A stretch of 64,000 bases of DNA from Ctenosaura bakeri (Eukaryota > Chordata > Lepidosauria > Squamata > Iguanidae): assembly GCA_948474755.1 (NCBI GenBank), contig CAOLHI010000483.1, forward strand, positions 124,001 through 188,000, given 5' to 3'. The translations under genes were made by a program, and so were the position numbers. How positions within the stretch are numbered: the stretch's first letter is position 1; every line of letters begins with the position of its first letter. The notes beneath the pieces are model-generated. The model saw only the letters and a list, made by a program, of their open reading frames with translations. It searched no databases and had not been told where the DNA came from. Below, piece after piece: positions 10,517 through 21,967 of this stretch.

Positions 10517-10832
10517 CAGAGCTTTCCAAACTTTTCATGTTGGTGACACACTTTTTAGACATGCATCATTTCACGACACAGTAATTCAGTAAGTAATTCA
10601 CTAAGATAGTAAGTGGAGGCAGCCCCTCTATCCGAACCTGGCCTGCTGCCGCCCTCACCAGGGTCTTCCTTGGCCCAGGGTGGCGGTGGCAGCAGCAGCA
10701 GCCCCTTCACCCAGGCCTGGTCCACCACAGCGATGAGAGAGGCAGCCCCTCCACCCGTTATGTTCATGTGACATACCTGCACACTGCAGCCGACACACTA
10801 AAATGTCACGACACACAGTTTGGAAAGCTTTG
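10517..10832. mobile_element. hAT-like MITE, ~316 bp
   Basis: The first 16 bases (CAGAGCTTTCCAAACT) and the complement of the last 16 (CAAAGCTTTCCAAACT) differ at one position. The inner ends carry 'ggtgacacac' and 'tcacgacacaca', as in a widespread reptile hAT-type element known for 'cgacacac' near its ends. No clean 8-bp duplication is visible. The interior has a CAG run and no transposase. Confidence 0.6.
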
Positions 10833-11139
10833 CCATAATAGAATGTTTTGGAGCTACACCCCATTCCAGAAATAAGCAGAAGCCTTGCATTACAAAAATC
10901 TGTTCTGCTTCTGGTTAAACATGTGTATGTATTTGCATAATTTTGCATGCTCTGTTCTGTTTCTTATTAGGTTTCAGATCAGCCCCCACCCTCAACATGG
11001 CAATTCTCTCTATCTGCCCACTATGATTTCATCTGCTCTACTTCCGCCACATTTTCACATTTGTACATGCTGTGTGTTGCTAAGACTGCCATGCCATGCT
11101 AGCATGGTATGAAGAAACTTAAAATTAGAAAAGTCTAAT
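10833..11139. other. Intergenic, no gene seen
   Basis: No repeat or coding signal recognised. Confidence 0.4.
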
Positions 11140-11275
11140 GCTGTAGTTCAGGGGAGTACATTAAACAATTCTAGTATAACACCAAACTACAAATCTCAGG
11201 ATGCCATAGGACAGAGCTAAGGCAATTAAAGTGGTATCAAACTGCAATGATTGTGCAGTGTGGATACACCACAGG
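11140..11275 (-). mobile_element. Partial diverged foldback MITE variant
   Basis: It carries 'ccaaactacaaatctcagg', 'atgccataggacagagctaagg' and 'caattaaagtggtatcaaactgc', matching the right arm of the 9482 variant. The left arm is degraded. Confidence 0.55.
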
Positions 11276-13004
11276 TGCAGGGCCAGGAGGTTCTAGGAAT
11301 CAACAATAGTCCCTCTACCGGGATGTGGGCTTTAGCAGATGCCCAGTACTCCCAGCACCAATGCTGTCCTGCTCACAAACTAACCAATTCAACAGTGATT
11401 TCAGCATTTACAGTAGTTTAGTCAAACTGAGACTAACAACGTGAACCAGGAGCAAGGTACTTTTAAGTCTCCAGATTTTGACCAACAATTCCCATCAGCC
11501 CAACCCAGCACGGGCAGTATAAGGGACCATAAAAGTTGTAACCTTTTGCTTTTGTCCTTCTTGCTTTTGCTTCTTTGTAACCTTTACAGAGGAAGAGTTA
11601 TCTGCAGTGGTTTCCATGGATGGACTGTATATTTTTGCTGCCTTGGATATTTGTACATGCAAAACAGTGGACACAGATGGTTTATAATGTTTACATGTCA
11701 TGTATAAACTATGCTTGATACTTACATTGGTTCCATCACGTTCTGCCAAAACTGGTCCCATTTAACTAGCTGAAGGACTATCCAGATGCATAGGAATGAT
11801 TTGCATATTCTGACTTATTGTAACTCTTTCTAGAATGATATTGTTAGATGAATACAACATATGATATCATTATTTTACTATATTGAGTATGTCAATTATT
11901 ACATGTATTGTGCATAAGTTCCTTAATAGGCTTTAAGCTATAATCCTACCTGATTGCTGATAATATAGTTTCTAGAGTATCTGGAGGGCCAAATATTCCC
12001 CATTCCTGTTGTAAATGTATAGTAGTAGTAGTAGTAGTAGTACTAGTAGTAATAATGGTGGCTGGAATTCAATCTGGGACTTACATCTGCAGGAAGCAGA
12101 ACTGCGCAGTTTCACAATGACCACATTCAGCAAGAGGCTTCTATGATATTAGTAGGTAGGGGAGCCAGCAAAGGGACCTTTGCGTATTGGGACTGACAGA
12201 GCACATCACACACTCCCAACATCCATCAGGACACTGGTTAGGGAGTACCCATGAACATCAATAGAGCCCTATGTGCATAAGGACATTCTTGCCGGTACAT
12301 TGATGTGCATTTTCAAAATTCAATAAGAGGGTTCCGTAGCACCTCTGCATAAAGTTACACAGTGTAGACCATTATAAAGAATTATAGCCAACGATGATGA
12401 TAGTAGTACTAGTAATAAGAATAATTTCTATATGCTTGATTACATGCTTACAACTCTGACAATTCATTTTTACATGTTTGATGAAATCACGCTGAATAGA
12501 GAAGTAAAAGGAACAGTAAAAACAGACAGACACCTTCGATTCAAAGTTTCAAAAGACCTCAGCAAACCATTTAGAGTTTTCAGCACCTTTCGCTTGAAAA
12601 CAGCTGATGCGCTCTGAAAATGGATGTCCTTGTCCGGGAACCTTAATGAATATATGCCAGCGACAGCCGAACACCCCCCTCCCCATTATCACATTTGTTC
12701 TTTTGACCTTGAGGAATACTTTGTTTCTGAGCGTTAATTCAGAATGTCTTTTCAGCCTGCGAGGAGATGGATTGAAATTGCATTTACCAGAACCACATCG
12801 CTGCACGATAATGCATCCAGCATGGCTCAAAGTGGACTCGGTGTTTCTCTGAGGCTCTGACCGCCATCTCTCTGTGAGGAGAGGTTGAGGAGCTTGTGGG
12901 TTTTCTGGAAATCCAACACAGGAATAATATCCCTGTAGTGGGGCAGGGGAGAGATAAATAGCAAAAGCTTTGCTGGGAAAGTTATGTTATGATGATTATG
13001 TTTA
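11276..13004. other. Intergenic; TAG microsatellite; possible conserved non-coding part
   Basis: No gene. (TAG)n lies at 12020-12053. Positions about 12430-12860 lack any repeat seen elsewhere and retain several CpGs, making a candidate conserved non-coding block. Nothing else is recognised. Confidence 0.4.
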
Positions 13005-13202
13005 TGATCTTTTATATACCACCTTCCCTTCAGTCAGCTCAGGATCATTCCCCTTCTCTTGATTGTAGCCTCACAACAACTCTGTAAGGTAGGACAGGAT
13101 GAGACTAGTCCAAGATCACACAGTTAGTTCTACAGCTAATTGGAGGCTTGGACTTCCCAAGTTTCAGTCCAGCATTCTCAGCCCAGTACCACACTGCCCA
13201 CT
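13005..13202 (-). mobile_element. Second tRNA-derived SINE type, antisense
   Basis: Read on the minus strand it has a head ending 'tgggactgaaac', then 'ctgtgtgatcttgg', then 'cttacagagttgttgtgagg', and a tail 'ggtggtatataaaaga'. This is the layout of squamate/MIR-like tRNA SINEs whose tail differs from Bov-B. It is diverged. Confidence 0.6.
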
Positions 13203-13391
13203 TAGCTTGGAGTGAACCAGGTTAAAAAAAATTATAGGTAAAATAATGTAAAGTAATGTAATATAAAATAACATAATGATACAAAACTGTACTATACTAT
13301 CTTATAGTATCATAATATAAGGATAGCCAAACCCATTTGTGTCTCCTAGTCTGTGTTGGTTCACAGTTGTGTTCAGCCAGTGGATAACTAA

Positions 13392-13593
13392 GGCCATTTC
13401 CTCACTGCACTGTTATAGTGCTATTATTCCACTTTCAACATCCTATGGAATCCTAGGGTTTGCAGTTTAGGGAGGGGTATTTAAAATTCTCAGCCAGAGA
13501 ACTTTTGGGCCTCAGTAAAATGCAAACCCCAGAATTCTACAGGATGTTGAAAGTGGAATAATACCACTATAACAGTGTAGTGCAGAAATGGCC
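13392..13593 (+). mobile_element. Foldback MITE, 202 bp
   Basis: Ends are GGCCATTTCCTCACTGC and GTGCAGAAATGGCC, with TAA on both sides (13389-13391 and 13594-13596). The asymmetric centre is in the plus orientation. Confidence 0.9.
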
Positions 13594-13616
13594 TAAATCT
13601 CAACCTCCACATTGTG

Positions 13617-13695
13617 GTGCTACTTTTATGAAGTCAATCAAAAGGTGCAAAATACATTATGCTGGCTTTTGGAGCTCACAGGCCTCTTCTTCAGG
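13617..13695 (-). mobile_element. Penelope-like element tail
   Basis: The minus strand reads CCTGAAGAAGAGGCC, then 'tgtgagctc', 'caaaagcc', 'tgcaccttttgattgac' and 'taaaagtagcac'. This is the standard phrase at the ends of many Penelope-like retroelements in reptiles. No reverse transcriptase or endonuclease remains. The assignment rests on recall of the family phrase. Confidence 0.45.
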
Positions 13696-13873
13696 AATAA
13701 ATGGTGGGAAAACCATAAATGGGAAAAAAGTAAAAGTTCTGGAGACATAGTTTTTACATTTTTGGTTTGAGGGTTTGTGAAAGAAAGGGTTCATAGATGA
13801 AAAAGCAGAGCCACACATTCTGAAACCATGAGCTGAGTAAGTACAAAGGCAGTAAAAAAGAAAGGTCATCAAA

Positions 13874-14094
13874 GGCCCTTTCTTACTATACAATTATAGC
13901 ACTGATTCTACTGTAACCGCCATTGCAACATCATATGGAATCCAGGAATTTGCAGTTCAGGGAGAGGCATTTCATGATTCTCAGTCAGAGAGATTTAGTG
14001 CCTCACAAAACTGCCAATCCTAGGATCCCACAGAATGCAACCACTGCAGCTAATGTGGAATAATAACACTGTAATTGTGTAATGCAGGAAGGTT
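13874..14094 (+). mobile_element. Diverged foldback MITE variant, ~221 bp
   Basis: The left end is GGCCCTTTCTTACTATAC and the right end is GTAATGCAGGAAGG. The arm insert 'actgtaaccgccattgcaac' and its partner 'gcaaccactgcagctaatgtgg' place it with the 9482 variant. No clear target duplication. Confidence 0.7.
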
Positions 14095-15330
14095 TTTTCA
14101 TGTGAAGATACAGAACTCCTTGGTCTGAGAGCGATGCTAGAATGATGGTTCTTTTCTGAGTATTAGTCTGGGAAGAAGAAATTAGTTTGTATTTGAAGAG
14201 ATCAAATCTACAATCATAAAAGTCTACACAGCAGCATGTTGGGATCTGTGCTTATTCCTCATTGGGATTTATGGCAGGCTGGGATCTCACAAGATCAAGA
14301 CAGATGGGGAGAGATTTGTCAGGGCTCCCGCTCCTTTCTGCTCACGGGTCCTCCTGCACAACCGGTTTAGCATTACAGCCATAGGGAAAACTGCAACCAT
14401 CTGGACAAGACTTTAGTTCATCAATGGAGACTTCACATCATAATATCTGATCTCCTAGGGGAGGAGAAAGAAGCCAGAGGTCAACATACCGACCCAGAGT
14501 GAACTAGTAAGCATGATGTTAAACCTGGGCATAGATGCCTGAAGCCAGTCTTGCCCAACCTGACTGTGTTGAACTCCAACCTGCACCATTCTGAGTGAGC
14601 GGGCTTGGAATGAGATGAGTTGTAGGAAGGCTGGTTTAAGTCAGTGTTCAGTTATATTCACTGCTGACTGCTCAGAGCCTGGGAAATTACTTTTAAAAGT
14701 CAGATGGAACCAGGAATATAGCTACCAGGGCACAAAATGAGGGCATTGCCTACCCAAATAAAAATGCTGCCCCAACGAAATTTCCCATCACTGCCCAAAT
14801 TTAAATTAAACTAAAAGTAAATTTGAAAGTAAAAAAAAAAAGTTAAAAAAAACCTTTTATTTTTGGTCCCTAAAAACGTAAATTAATTAGATAATTGATA
14901 GATTAGATCATTAGATAATTGATTTTAAATTAATTTTTTAAACAAATTTTTAGCGACTATTTTCCAGAAATTTTTAACAGGTTTTTTTTAAATAAGTCAA
15001 AACATCTAAAGGCAACAAATCATTGGACAATGGTAGAAAATGATCTGTCTACTGTCTTGTCACTTTAATGGCCGCAACAGAGTATGCAGATCATTAATGA
15101 GCACAATTGTCTTAAAAAAAGAGTCAAATGGTGATCAATCAGAAGATAATTTTTTTTGTTGTATTTGGTGCCCTTTTATTGACTATGTAAATTCCTACTC
15201 CGATTATCTTCGACTTCCCAATACTTCCAAATTGGCAGAATGATGTGATATTGAATGCCTCTGTTCAGAGGCCACCGAGAAATGAATTGTGACACAGATT
15301 TTTTTTTTAATGTTTTTGTACTGAACTGAA
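14095..15330. other. Intergenic, partly AT-rich
   Basis: Positions 14708-14830 share the 'atagctaccagggcacaaaatgagggcattgcc' start of the repeat seen at 8497. Positions 14810-15000 are strongly AT-rich. No gene. Confidence 0.4.
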
Positions 15331-15743
15331 ACATTGTGGTTTGAATGTTGGACGACTTTGGAGAGTCATTCAGGCCTTTCCACCCTATGCTGTTATAGTG
15401 TTATTCTTCCACTTTCAGCATCCTTTGGAATTCTGAGGTTTATAGTTTAAGAAGGCCAAAGATCTCTCTGACTGAGAATTCTAAATGCTCCTCCCTAAAC
15501 TGTGAACCCCAGGATTCTATAGGATGTTGAAAGTGGAATAATAGCACTATAACAGTGAAGTGCGGAAAGGCCCATTCAAATACCATTGAAACTCACTGGG
15601 TGGTCTTGGGCAAGTCATACTCACTCAGCTCCAGAGGAAGGCAAGGGCCTCTGTGAACAAATCTTGCCAAGACAACATCATGATAAGTTAGCCTTACAGT
15701 CACCATAAATCAGAAATGACTTGAAGGCACACAACAACAACAA
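15331..15743 (+). mobile_element. tRNA-derived SINE with Bov-B-type tail, split by a MITE
   Basis: A SINE head ('tgtggtttgaatgttggac') precedes the MITE at 15373-15572. After it the body continues with 'cattgaaactcactgggtgg', 'ggcaagtcat', 'gaacaaatcttgccaagac' and ends 'gaaatgacttgaaggcacac' plus (AAC)n. The MITE entered just at the B-box region ('attcaaatacc'). Confidence 0.85.
15373..15572 (-). mobile_element. Foldback MITE, 200 bp, inside a SINE
   Basis: Ends are GGCCTTTCCACCCTATGC and GAAGTGCGGAAAGGCC. The flanks carry CATTCA on both sides, longer than the usual 3-bp duplication; TCA with extra bases at the right end is an alternative. Minus orientation by its centre. Confidence 0.85.
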
Positions 15744-15881
15744 ATTGTACTTTATTATTTTACATAGGCTGATCTACTTTCTGCAAAATGAACTGTTAAT
15801 GTTCACTGCTGATTTTTCTACATTCCCTTCTTTTTCTTTTCCCCTTTATTTGTATGCAGCAATTTTGCCATATATAACCAA

Positions 15882-16069
15882 GAACATTTCCGCATGACAC
15901 TCTTATAGCACGATGATTCCACTTTCAACCTCCTATGGAATCCTGGGGTTTGCAGTTTTGGGAGGGGCCGGCCAGCTGGCCAGCCCCTCCCAAAACTGCA
16001 AACCCCAGGATTCCATAGGAGGTTGAAAGTGGAATCATCGCGCTATAAGAGTGTTGTGCAGAAATGACC
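15882..16069. mobile_element. Near-perfect foldback MITE, 188 bp
   Basis: The two ~90-bp arms are almost exact reverse complements meeting in GGCCGGCCAGCTGGCC at about 15966-15981. The asymmetric centre of the 202-bp form is missing. CAA flanks both sides (15879-15881 and 16070-16072). A transcript would fold into one long hairpin. Confidence 0.9.
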
Positions 16070-17024
16070 CAACTTCCCCAAAAACCTAAACTGAGCATAA
16101 AGCAGCAGCATAGGGCAGGATATGCCAACGATACCACATTCCTCATCCACCACTTTAAAGAGGCCACACTCCTGTAACTATCAAACTAACTAAAAGTTAC
16201 AGCTGTACTGCAAAAAGGAGTGGAATTCTCCCTTGTTCAGTTATGTCTGTTATGTACTTTAATCAGACTTTTGTTTAGCGTGAGAGGAATTAATTCCAAG
16301 TAACTAGCCATTTGTAACAACTGGCTTCCAAACACTGTGCCTGCCTGAAAAATATGCTTGTTTCAAGCCGGGACTGCAGTATGTGAATGTTTCCCTTCAT
16401 TAATCTTCTCCAATAAGCAAGGGTCAGAAGTGGTCTCCTTCCCAGAGCTTCAGCAAAGTGAAAACTAATGTCCTCCATTAATAACCCTGCAGGATATAAA
16501 CCAAGCAACCAAACACAAGGGGAGTGATCATCAAAACCAATCTTAGGCAGGGACATGAAGGCGGAATAGAGGTGGAACTATTCTAAATGACTATGTGGAT
16601 CCACTTCTATTAGGAATATGGTTTTCCCCTTTCTTTTTAACAAGCAATATAAATGTGCATGTGTATTTTCTTTTGCAAGTTCTCTCCACGGCACTCCGGA
16701 ATTGAATTACTTGATCTATTCTGTGTATGTGTTCATTTCCCATTGTGTAGAGAAGGCAACAGAAGAGACACTGAATGCTGAACAAAGCATGGGAAAATAA
16801 TGGTTTTTCCCCCCCACAACAGCTCCCTGAATCCTCCTGCTAACATGGTCAGCAGAGATTCTGGGACTGGTGATCAAAACAGAACTTTCCAAGCTCTCAA
16901 TGGGCCAGTATAATTGAAACGATGCCCTTCCCCACCAGTGACTCAACACATCTCATATATGGGTTGCAGGAAATCCACAGAGACAGCATGCTGACAGCAT
17001 TTCCTCCAAAATTTCACTGATGAA
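16070..17024. other. Intergenic, no gene seen
   Basis: No recognisable element and no coding evidence. Confidence 0.4.
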
Positions 17025-17180
17025 ACCTGGGACATGTGTGGCCAAGCAACATCAGAGAATAGTCAAGATGGCAAAAGTTATTCTTGAAGAAGAATGCATA
17101 AGCTAATAAAGCCTGCAGCAGTTTGCTTTTGCCTGAGCCTACTGGGAAAAGCAATATTCCACCCCCTCATTAAACTGAAC
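17025..17180 (-). repeat. 'CCCAGTTTT' family, partial copy
   Basis: It shares 'acatgtgtggccaag', 'aagatggcaaaagttat' and 'gcagcagtttgcttttgcc' with 49340-49560 in the same orientation, and inversely with 18740-19080 and 26805-27310. Only the outer third is present. Confidence 0.65.
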
Positions 17181-18534
17181 TGTGGCAATGAATGGAACAT
17201 GGGTGGGCTCATCATGGGGGCCCAAATCCAATTTCGTCTCAGGCTTCTTCTCAGACTGCACTCTCACACAGCAAACCCCAAAGCCTCCATGATCTACAGT
17301 CCTTCTCAAAATGGCACCAGAAAATAATCTCTTGTTATTTCCTGTCACAATTTTGAGGGACTGCAGAGGAAAATGGAGGTATTTGGAGGTATTATGGGGT
17401 TCTGAGGTGCTTGTGGGAATTCTACCTTCAACAGACGATGCTTTCAAACAGGGAGCTGCTCCCTCTCCATGTTCTGTCCCTTACATATTCTTATTTTCTT
17501 ATCCATTTCTGGTCTAAATAGTTTAACTACAATTCCTGTCCACACTCTGTGTGGGAACTTGCAGGGTAAAGCTCACCTTTTGTCAACACTCCTTCTCGTC
17601 CTTCAAACTTCTTTATTTCACAAGAGGGGCCTATTGTAGATCAACTGACTTAGCCTTTCAAGTCAGAAAGGATGCATAGCTGGAGAAGAAGATAGGAGAT
17701 GACCATTGAAAGCATGGGAGAGAGGATGCTGCCACAGACACTAAGTGGAGTTGTTGCCATGGAGATGATATTTCTGAGGGATAGCTTGGGTTGTTTTGCT
17801 GTCTTTATCCATTTCCTTTTTCATTTGTCTCCTCCTTAGTATCTTTAGGGGACCAAATTCTTCATTGGTGCCAAGAAATACAGCCTGAGGTGCTCTGGTA
17901 ACTGGATCTGCCACATGCGGCATGTCTCGGAGAAGAGCGGTTTTTCAAAGGCCAGAGCTGGGGCTGATGGGAAAGAACAAGGTGTTTAGCTCCAGGGCAT
18001 TTGTGTTCCAAGGGGTGAGGGAATCAATCTATTACATTGATTAGAGTTTTAGCGCTGCCAAGCTGATGAAGGGGAACATGTGAAGAAGAGGATGGGAAAT
18101 GAGCACGGACAGAGGGACAGAAACAAGGTGAGGGAAGCAAAGAAAGAGGGGTGTTTAATGGAAGAAAAGGAAAGAGGGGAGGGTGAGGGTTACAAATCAT
18201 CAAATTTCTGTGAAAATGGCAACCACATCTAGGGTGCACAAAATACAAACCAATTCCGCCTTCCATGGAAATTCCTCCAGAAAGGGGTGGGAAGTCAAGG
18301 GCCCCCAGGGTGTGTGTTGTTGAGGGGAGGAAAGGATCACTTTCCAAAACATACAGCATTATTTTTAATAATTTCTTTCCCCGAGTCTGGGATTTTTGGA
18401 CAAAGGATCTACTTTTGATTTCAAGAATAGGATTTTTGGTACATTTATATCCAGGTGATTAATGAAAATCTTGATATATATAGGGGGCTACTTTACTTTT
18501 ATTAGTTTTGTGGATGAAGGAATGGGATTAAATT
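17181..18534. other. Intergenic, no gene seen
   Basis: No repeat with clear bounds. A purine-rich patch occurs around 18090-18200. No coding evidence. Confidence 0.4.
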
Positions 18535-18738
18535 AAAAGAAGGAATATTCTACCCAAACAGTTGGAAGAACTTGTTGATGGCAACAGCTATTTGAGATGG
18601 TGGAAGACTCTCTCTTTTTGAACATATTTAAGCAGAGGCTGTATGGCTATCTCTCAACAGTGTTTGGCCATGTATTCTCGAAAGGGAGGGGATTAGACTA
18701 AATAAGGCTTGTGATCCCTTCCAACTCTATGATTCCAT
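18535..18738 (+). mobile_element. CR1-type LINE 3' end
   Basis: The text 'tttaagcagaggctgtatggc', 'catctctcaacagtg', 'ggattagac' and the final 'cttccaactctatgattcc' is the standard 3' end of CR1 LINEs, including the terminal ATGATTC-type motif. It is heavily 5'-truncated, as CR1 copies usually are. Confidence 0.75.
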
Positions 18739-18739
18739 A

Positions 18740-19080
18740 CTTTCAACTTGTCCCAGTTTTGGGTGGGAGAGTCCCAGTTACTCCCCTGCTGCCCCACTTT
18801 TACAGCAGCTTTTAAAATGTCCCAGTTTCTCTTTTTACCTTCCACTTGCCCCCTTTCTCCTGAGCTTGCTTCAATTGCTACACACCGAGTTCAAAGTCAA
18901 AAGTAGTTTGAACTCAGTTAATGGGACAGAGGAGAGGATGGGGTGGAACCTTCTGCTTCCCGGTCAGCTCAGGCAAAAAAAGCAGACTGATGCATCCTCT
19001 CCTAGCTTGTGTGTTCTTCCTCATTCATAACTTTTGCCACTCTGATGTAGCTCACCCATGTGTCCCAGTTTTTACCTGCA
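18740..19080 (+). repeat. 'CCCAGTTTT' family copy
   Basis: It begins TGTCCCAGTTTTGGG and ends near TGTGTCCCAGTTTTTACC. The middle has 'cagcttttaaaatgtcccag', 'aaagcagactgatgcatcc' and 'agcttgtgtgttcttcctc', shared with 26805-27310 and inversely with 49340-49885. Class unknown; no coding potential. Confidence 0.7.
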
Positions 19081-20564
19081 AAAGGTGTAATATGTGTGTG
19101 ATGGAGCCTGGGGGTGTGGCCAGCCTGAGTGACAGGGCAGCCCTGGCAACAGGTTGCCATGTATCCCAAGCAGCTCTGGGTAAGAGAGAAACCCAGCCCA
19201 TTGGTGCATGGGAGGGGCTGAACTTTCTGAGGAGGAGCTCTGTGTAAGATGATACTTGCATTTTTTGGAGCTTCCTTCAGAGCAGTTTTTAGTGAGAGCT
19301 TTTCAGTCAGCCAAGGGAAGTTGAGTTGTGTCAGAAGGAGTGACCTAAACTTGGGAATCTAGCCTTTGAGCAGCAAAGGAAGCCAAAGGCCTGGGTGTGT
19401 AGGGAAGCTCTGAACCTGAATACTGTGTTAAGCTGAAGAAACCAGTTAAATACTTTTAGAAGTTCTATTTTGCCTGGATATACTTGTAGCACCCACCATT
19501 TTTTCCCTGTTTGTTATTTTAAGAAAGATTACATTCTACTTTTATAATTTCTGACTTCACAAAGTACTTTTTCATCTGTTTTATTTTTACAGACACATGC
19601 TACCACAGATTATTAAATCTTTCCAGATAAGACCAGAGAGGATTTACTCCTTACTCACTAAGGTGGAAGATTTAAAAGGGGAAAGCAAGGGTTGTATGAG
19701 GAGGGTGGCAGGGTGCTATAACAGGTTTGGAAGAGAGCTGCCATCTCCAGTCTGAGAAAAGGAAAAGCAGGCCTGGACCCCTCCACAATGTAATTCTACG
19801 ATTCTTTGCTTTCTGCAGGTGAACTTTGCTGAATGACAAGTGACACCTCTTGAGATACCCTCTTCTGCAGAACTCTTAAAAGACAAAGGAGCTATGTCGT
19901 ATTTTTCTTCCCATGTGGCCATTCCTACTGAACATTGCAAGTCAGACAGAGAGAGAAAAAAAAACACATGCAGAGAACCAGTGATAACAGTATGACCAAC
20001 AAAGATTGTCCTGAGGTAAAATCATTGTAATTGGTTCCTTAAATGAATATCTGTACTTTTCTGCTTCCAGTCTGCAGGGCTCTCAGAAATAGGTGGGATG
20101 ATGTTGAGAAGTCAGAGACAAGGTCTGGATTAAATTACAGAATAATATGAGAAGATGCTGCAGAGCCTGGAAAAACTCAGCTGAGTCATCAACAGAGTGA
20201 GGGCTCTGATTGTCCTTATTTGTCAGGGGTCAAGAGCTCAGGAAAGTTAATTTTGGGGACTGCAACACCCCAAATCCCCAAGTCATCTGGGAGATGTTCA
20301 AAAACCAGTCATTTTTCCAAGGTCAGGGCAGCCTATATTTTCTGGTCCTTTCCTGGAAAACCACGCTTGCCTTTTCTGCAGGGTTTGGGGATGACTTAAA
20401 ACAAACCCTTTCAGTAGACATGTGCAGGGATGTACATATTCCTTCTCTACCCTCAAACAGCTCTGCAGCAGGATAGTTAGTGTTGCAAAATGTAGTTGGC
20501 AATTGTGTTTCCTCCCCAGGGGTAGCTGGTGGCTTCCCAATCAGTAGGGCAGTGCATTCACACC
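19081..20564. other. Intergenic, no gene seen
   Basis: No clear element or coding signal. Positions about 20470-20564 may include diverged head sequence of the 5S SINE that follows. Confidence 0.35.
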
Positions 20565-20659
20565 ACATATGTGGAAGCTCAGATGGGAGATCACCAACAA
20601 ATAACAGGTGCTGTAGGCTAGATTTCAGAGGAAGGAACTGGCAAACCCACTTCTTAGTA

Positions 20660-21044
20660 CATTCAACCATCCACATTTGCGGTTTCACTTTTGCAGATTT
20701 GATTGTTCACCGATTATTTGCTGTCACCTCTGCTGCCTCCCTATGCCATTTTTAATAGGGACTGCAAACCATGTGAGACTGAGAAGCTATGAATGAGGCT
20801 TGCAAGTCCCCATTAAAAATGGTGTGGTGCAGCAGTGGAAGTGGCAGTAAGCCCCACCAGCCACCCATTTCTGCCTTGTGAAGGAACCCTGAAGCCTCAA
20901 AGGAATCCTCGGTGGGTTGAATATGGTGATCATACTTTTTATGTGTGTTAACGATGGTTTGGGAGGTCCTAGAGTTATTCACATTTTTTTCACTTTCACG
21001 GGGGTCCTATGCCCCTAACCCTAGCAAATGTGGAGGGATGACTG
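20660..21044 (+). mobile_element. Tigger-like MITE, ~385 bp
   Basis: The left end is CATTCAACCATCCACATTTG and the right end is CAAATGTGGAGGGATGACTG. TA flanks both sides (20658-20659 and 21045-21046). The interior differs from the 6770 copy, so this is a sister subfamily. Confidence 0.75.
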
Positions 21045-21049
21045 TATTC

Positions 21050-21597
21050 AAGTCAAGTCGCTAAGCTTCCCTGCCATGTAAAATGCTAAACTGTTGAATG
21101 TGTATTCTTTGTTAATTGCTACCACACATTGCTAAAAGGGGCTACTATGTATCCAGGTTTAAGTGTTGCTAATTGCTGCTCCATTGCAATCAAAAGGCTG
21201 CTTGCTGTTACATTGTGTTTCATGTTAGGGAAGAGGAGGAACCAGGCTGGAAAACAAAATAGTGCTAGGATGTTATGAAAACAGAGTGGTATGGAGAGAG
21301 GGATAGAGAAATATGAAGAGAGGTCACTTTGGTCAAGGATGTGTAGGTTTCTGGAAGGCACCAGTCTGGGAAGAGAAAGGGGGGATAGACACATGAAGGG
21401 ATTTATAGTTTGACCAATGAATGCTTTACATACCCAAAGTTGCACTGATAACCTATAAAAGATGTACACTACATGTATCCTTCGGTTTCAGCAACTTCTA
21501 TGAAAGTGTGCTGGGCTGCTCATGCTTCTCCATAAAAATAAACTGCTGTCTGCCTGAGAGTAAGCTTTGTGGAATATGAGTTACCTAGTACATGACA
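21050..21597 (+). mobile_element. Solo LTR, ~548 bp
   Basis: It ends CATGACA. A TATAAAAG box is near 21456 and an AATAAA signal near 21537. The same 3' end occurs at 42815, in a second copy starting TGTCAG. ATTC is found on both sides (21046-21049 and 21598-21601). The first two bases here read AA instead of TG, so the start is mutated or one or two bases off. No internal retroviral genes. Confidence 0.7.
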
Positions 21598-21676
21598 ATT
21601 CCTTACCTAAGAAAACCCTATGAAATTCATGGGATTGGTATAAATTGACAGGCAACTTGAAGGCACGTGTGCACAA

Positions 21677-21967
21677 TACTCATCTCATATTTGAGAAAAT
21701 ATTACAAATTGCTGTGATTCATATTTCAGGAATACTAAAATCTTGCTAGCTGTGCCCCCAAGCAAGTCAGTGACTCAGCAAAAGCCCCACCGTCTTCAAC
21801 CATGTGCTCAGGGATAAAACCTGACCAAAGCCAAACAACCTCCCACCACAAGCCTTCAAACAAAAACACAGTCAAAGAGTCAATGATGGCCCCCAAAATT
21901 CAGCTCACCTTCTGCTTTTTCCTCAGGGAGACTGAGCTCCGAAGACTGATGCAGCAGTTGTAGAGAG
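21677..21967. other. Intergenic, no gene seen
   Basis: Short unique-looking stretch between two 5S SINE segments. Confidence 0.4.

Larger units (their letters stand above)
20565..21676 (+). mobile_element. 5S-derived SINE split by two later insertions
   Basis: The first part (20565-20659) has 5S-like 'ggaagct...atgggagatcacc' and the family middle 'ggtgctgtaggctagatttcagaggaaggaactggcaaa'. The last part (21602-21676) has 'ccttacctaagaaaaccc' and the tail 'caggcaacttgaaggcac'. A Tigger-like MITE (20660-21044) and an LTR (21050-21597) separate them at the 'agtattcc' site. Confidence 0.75.
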
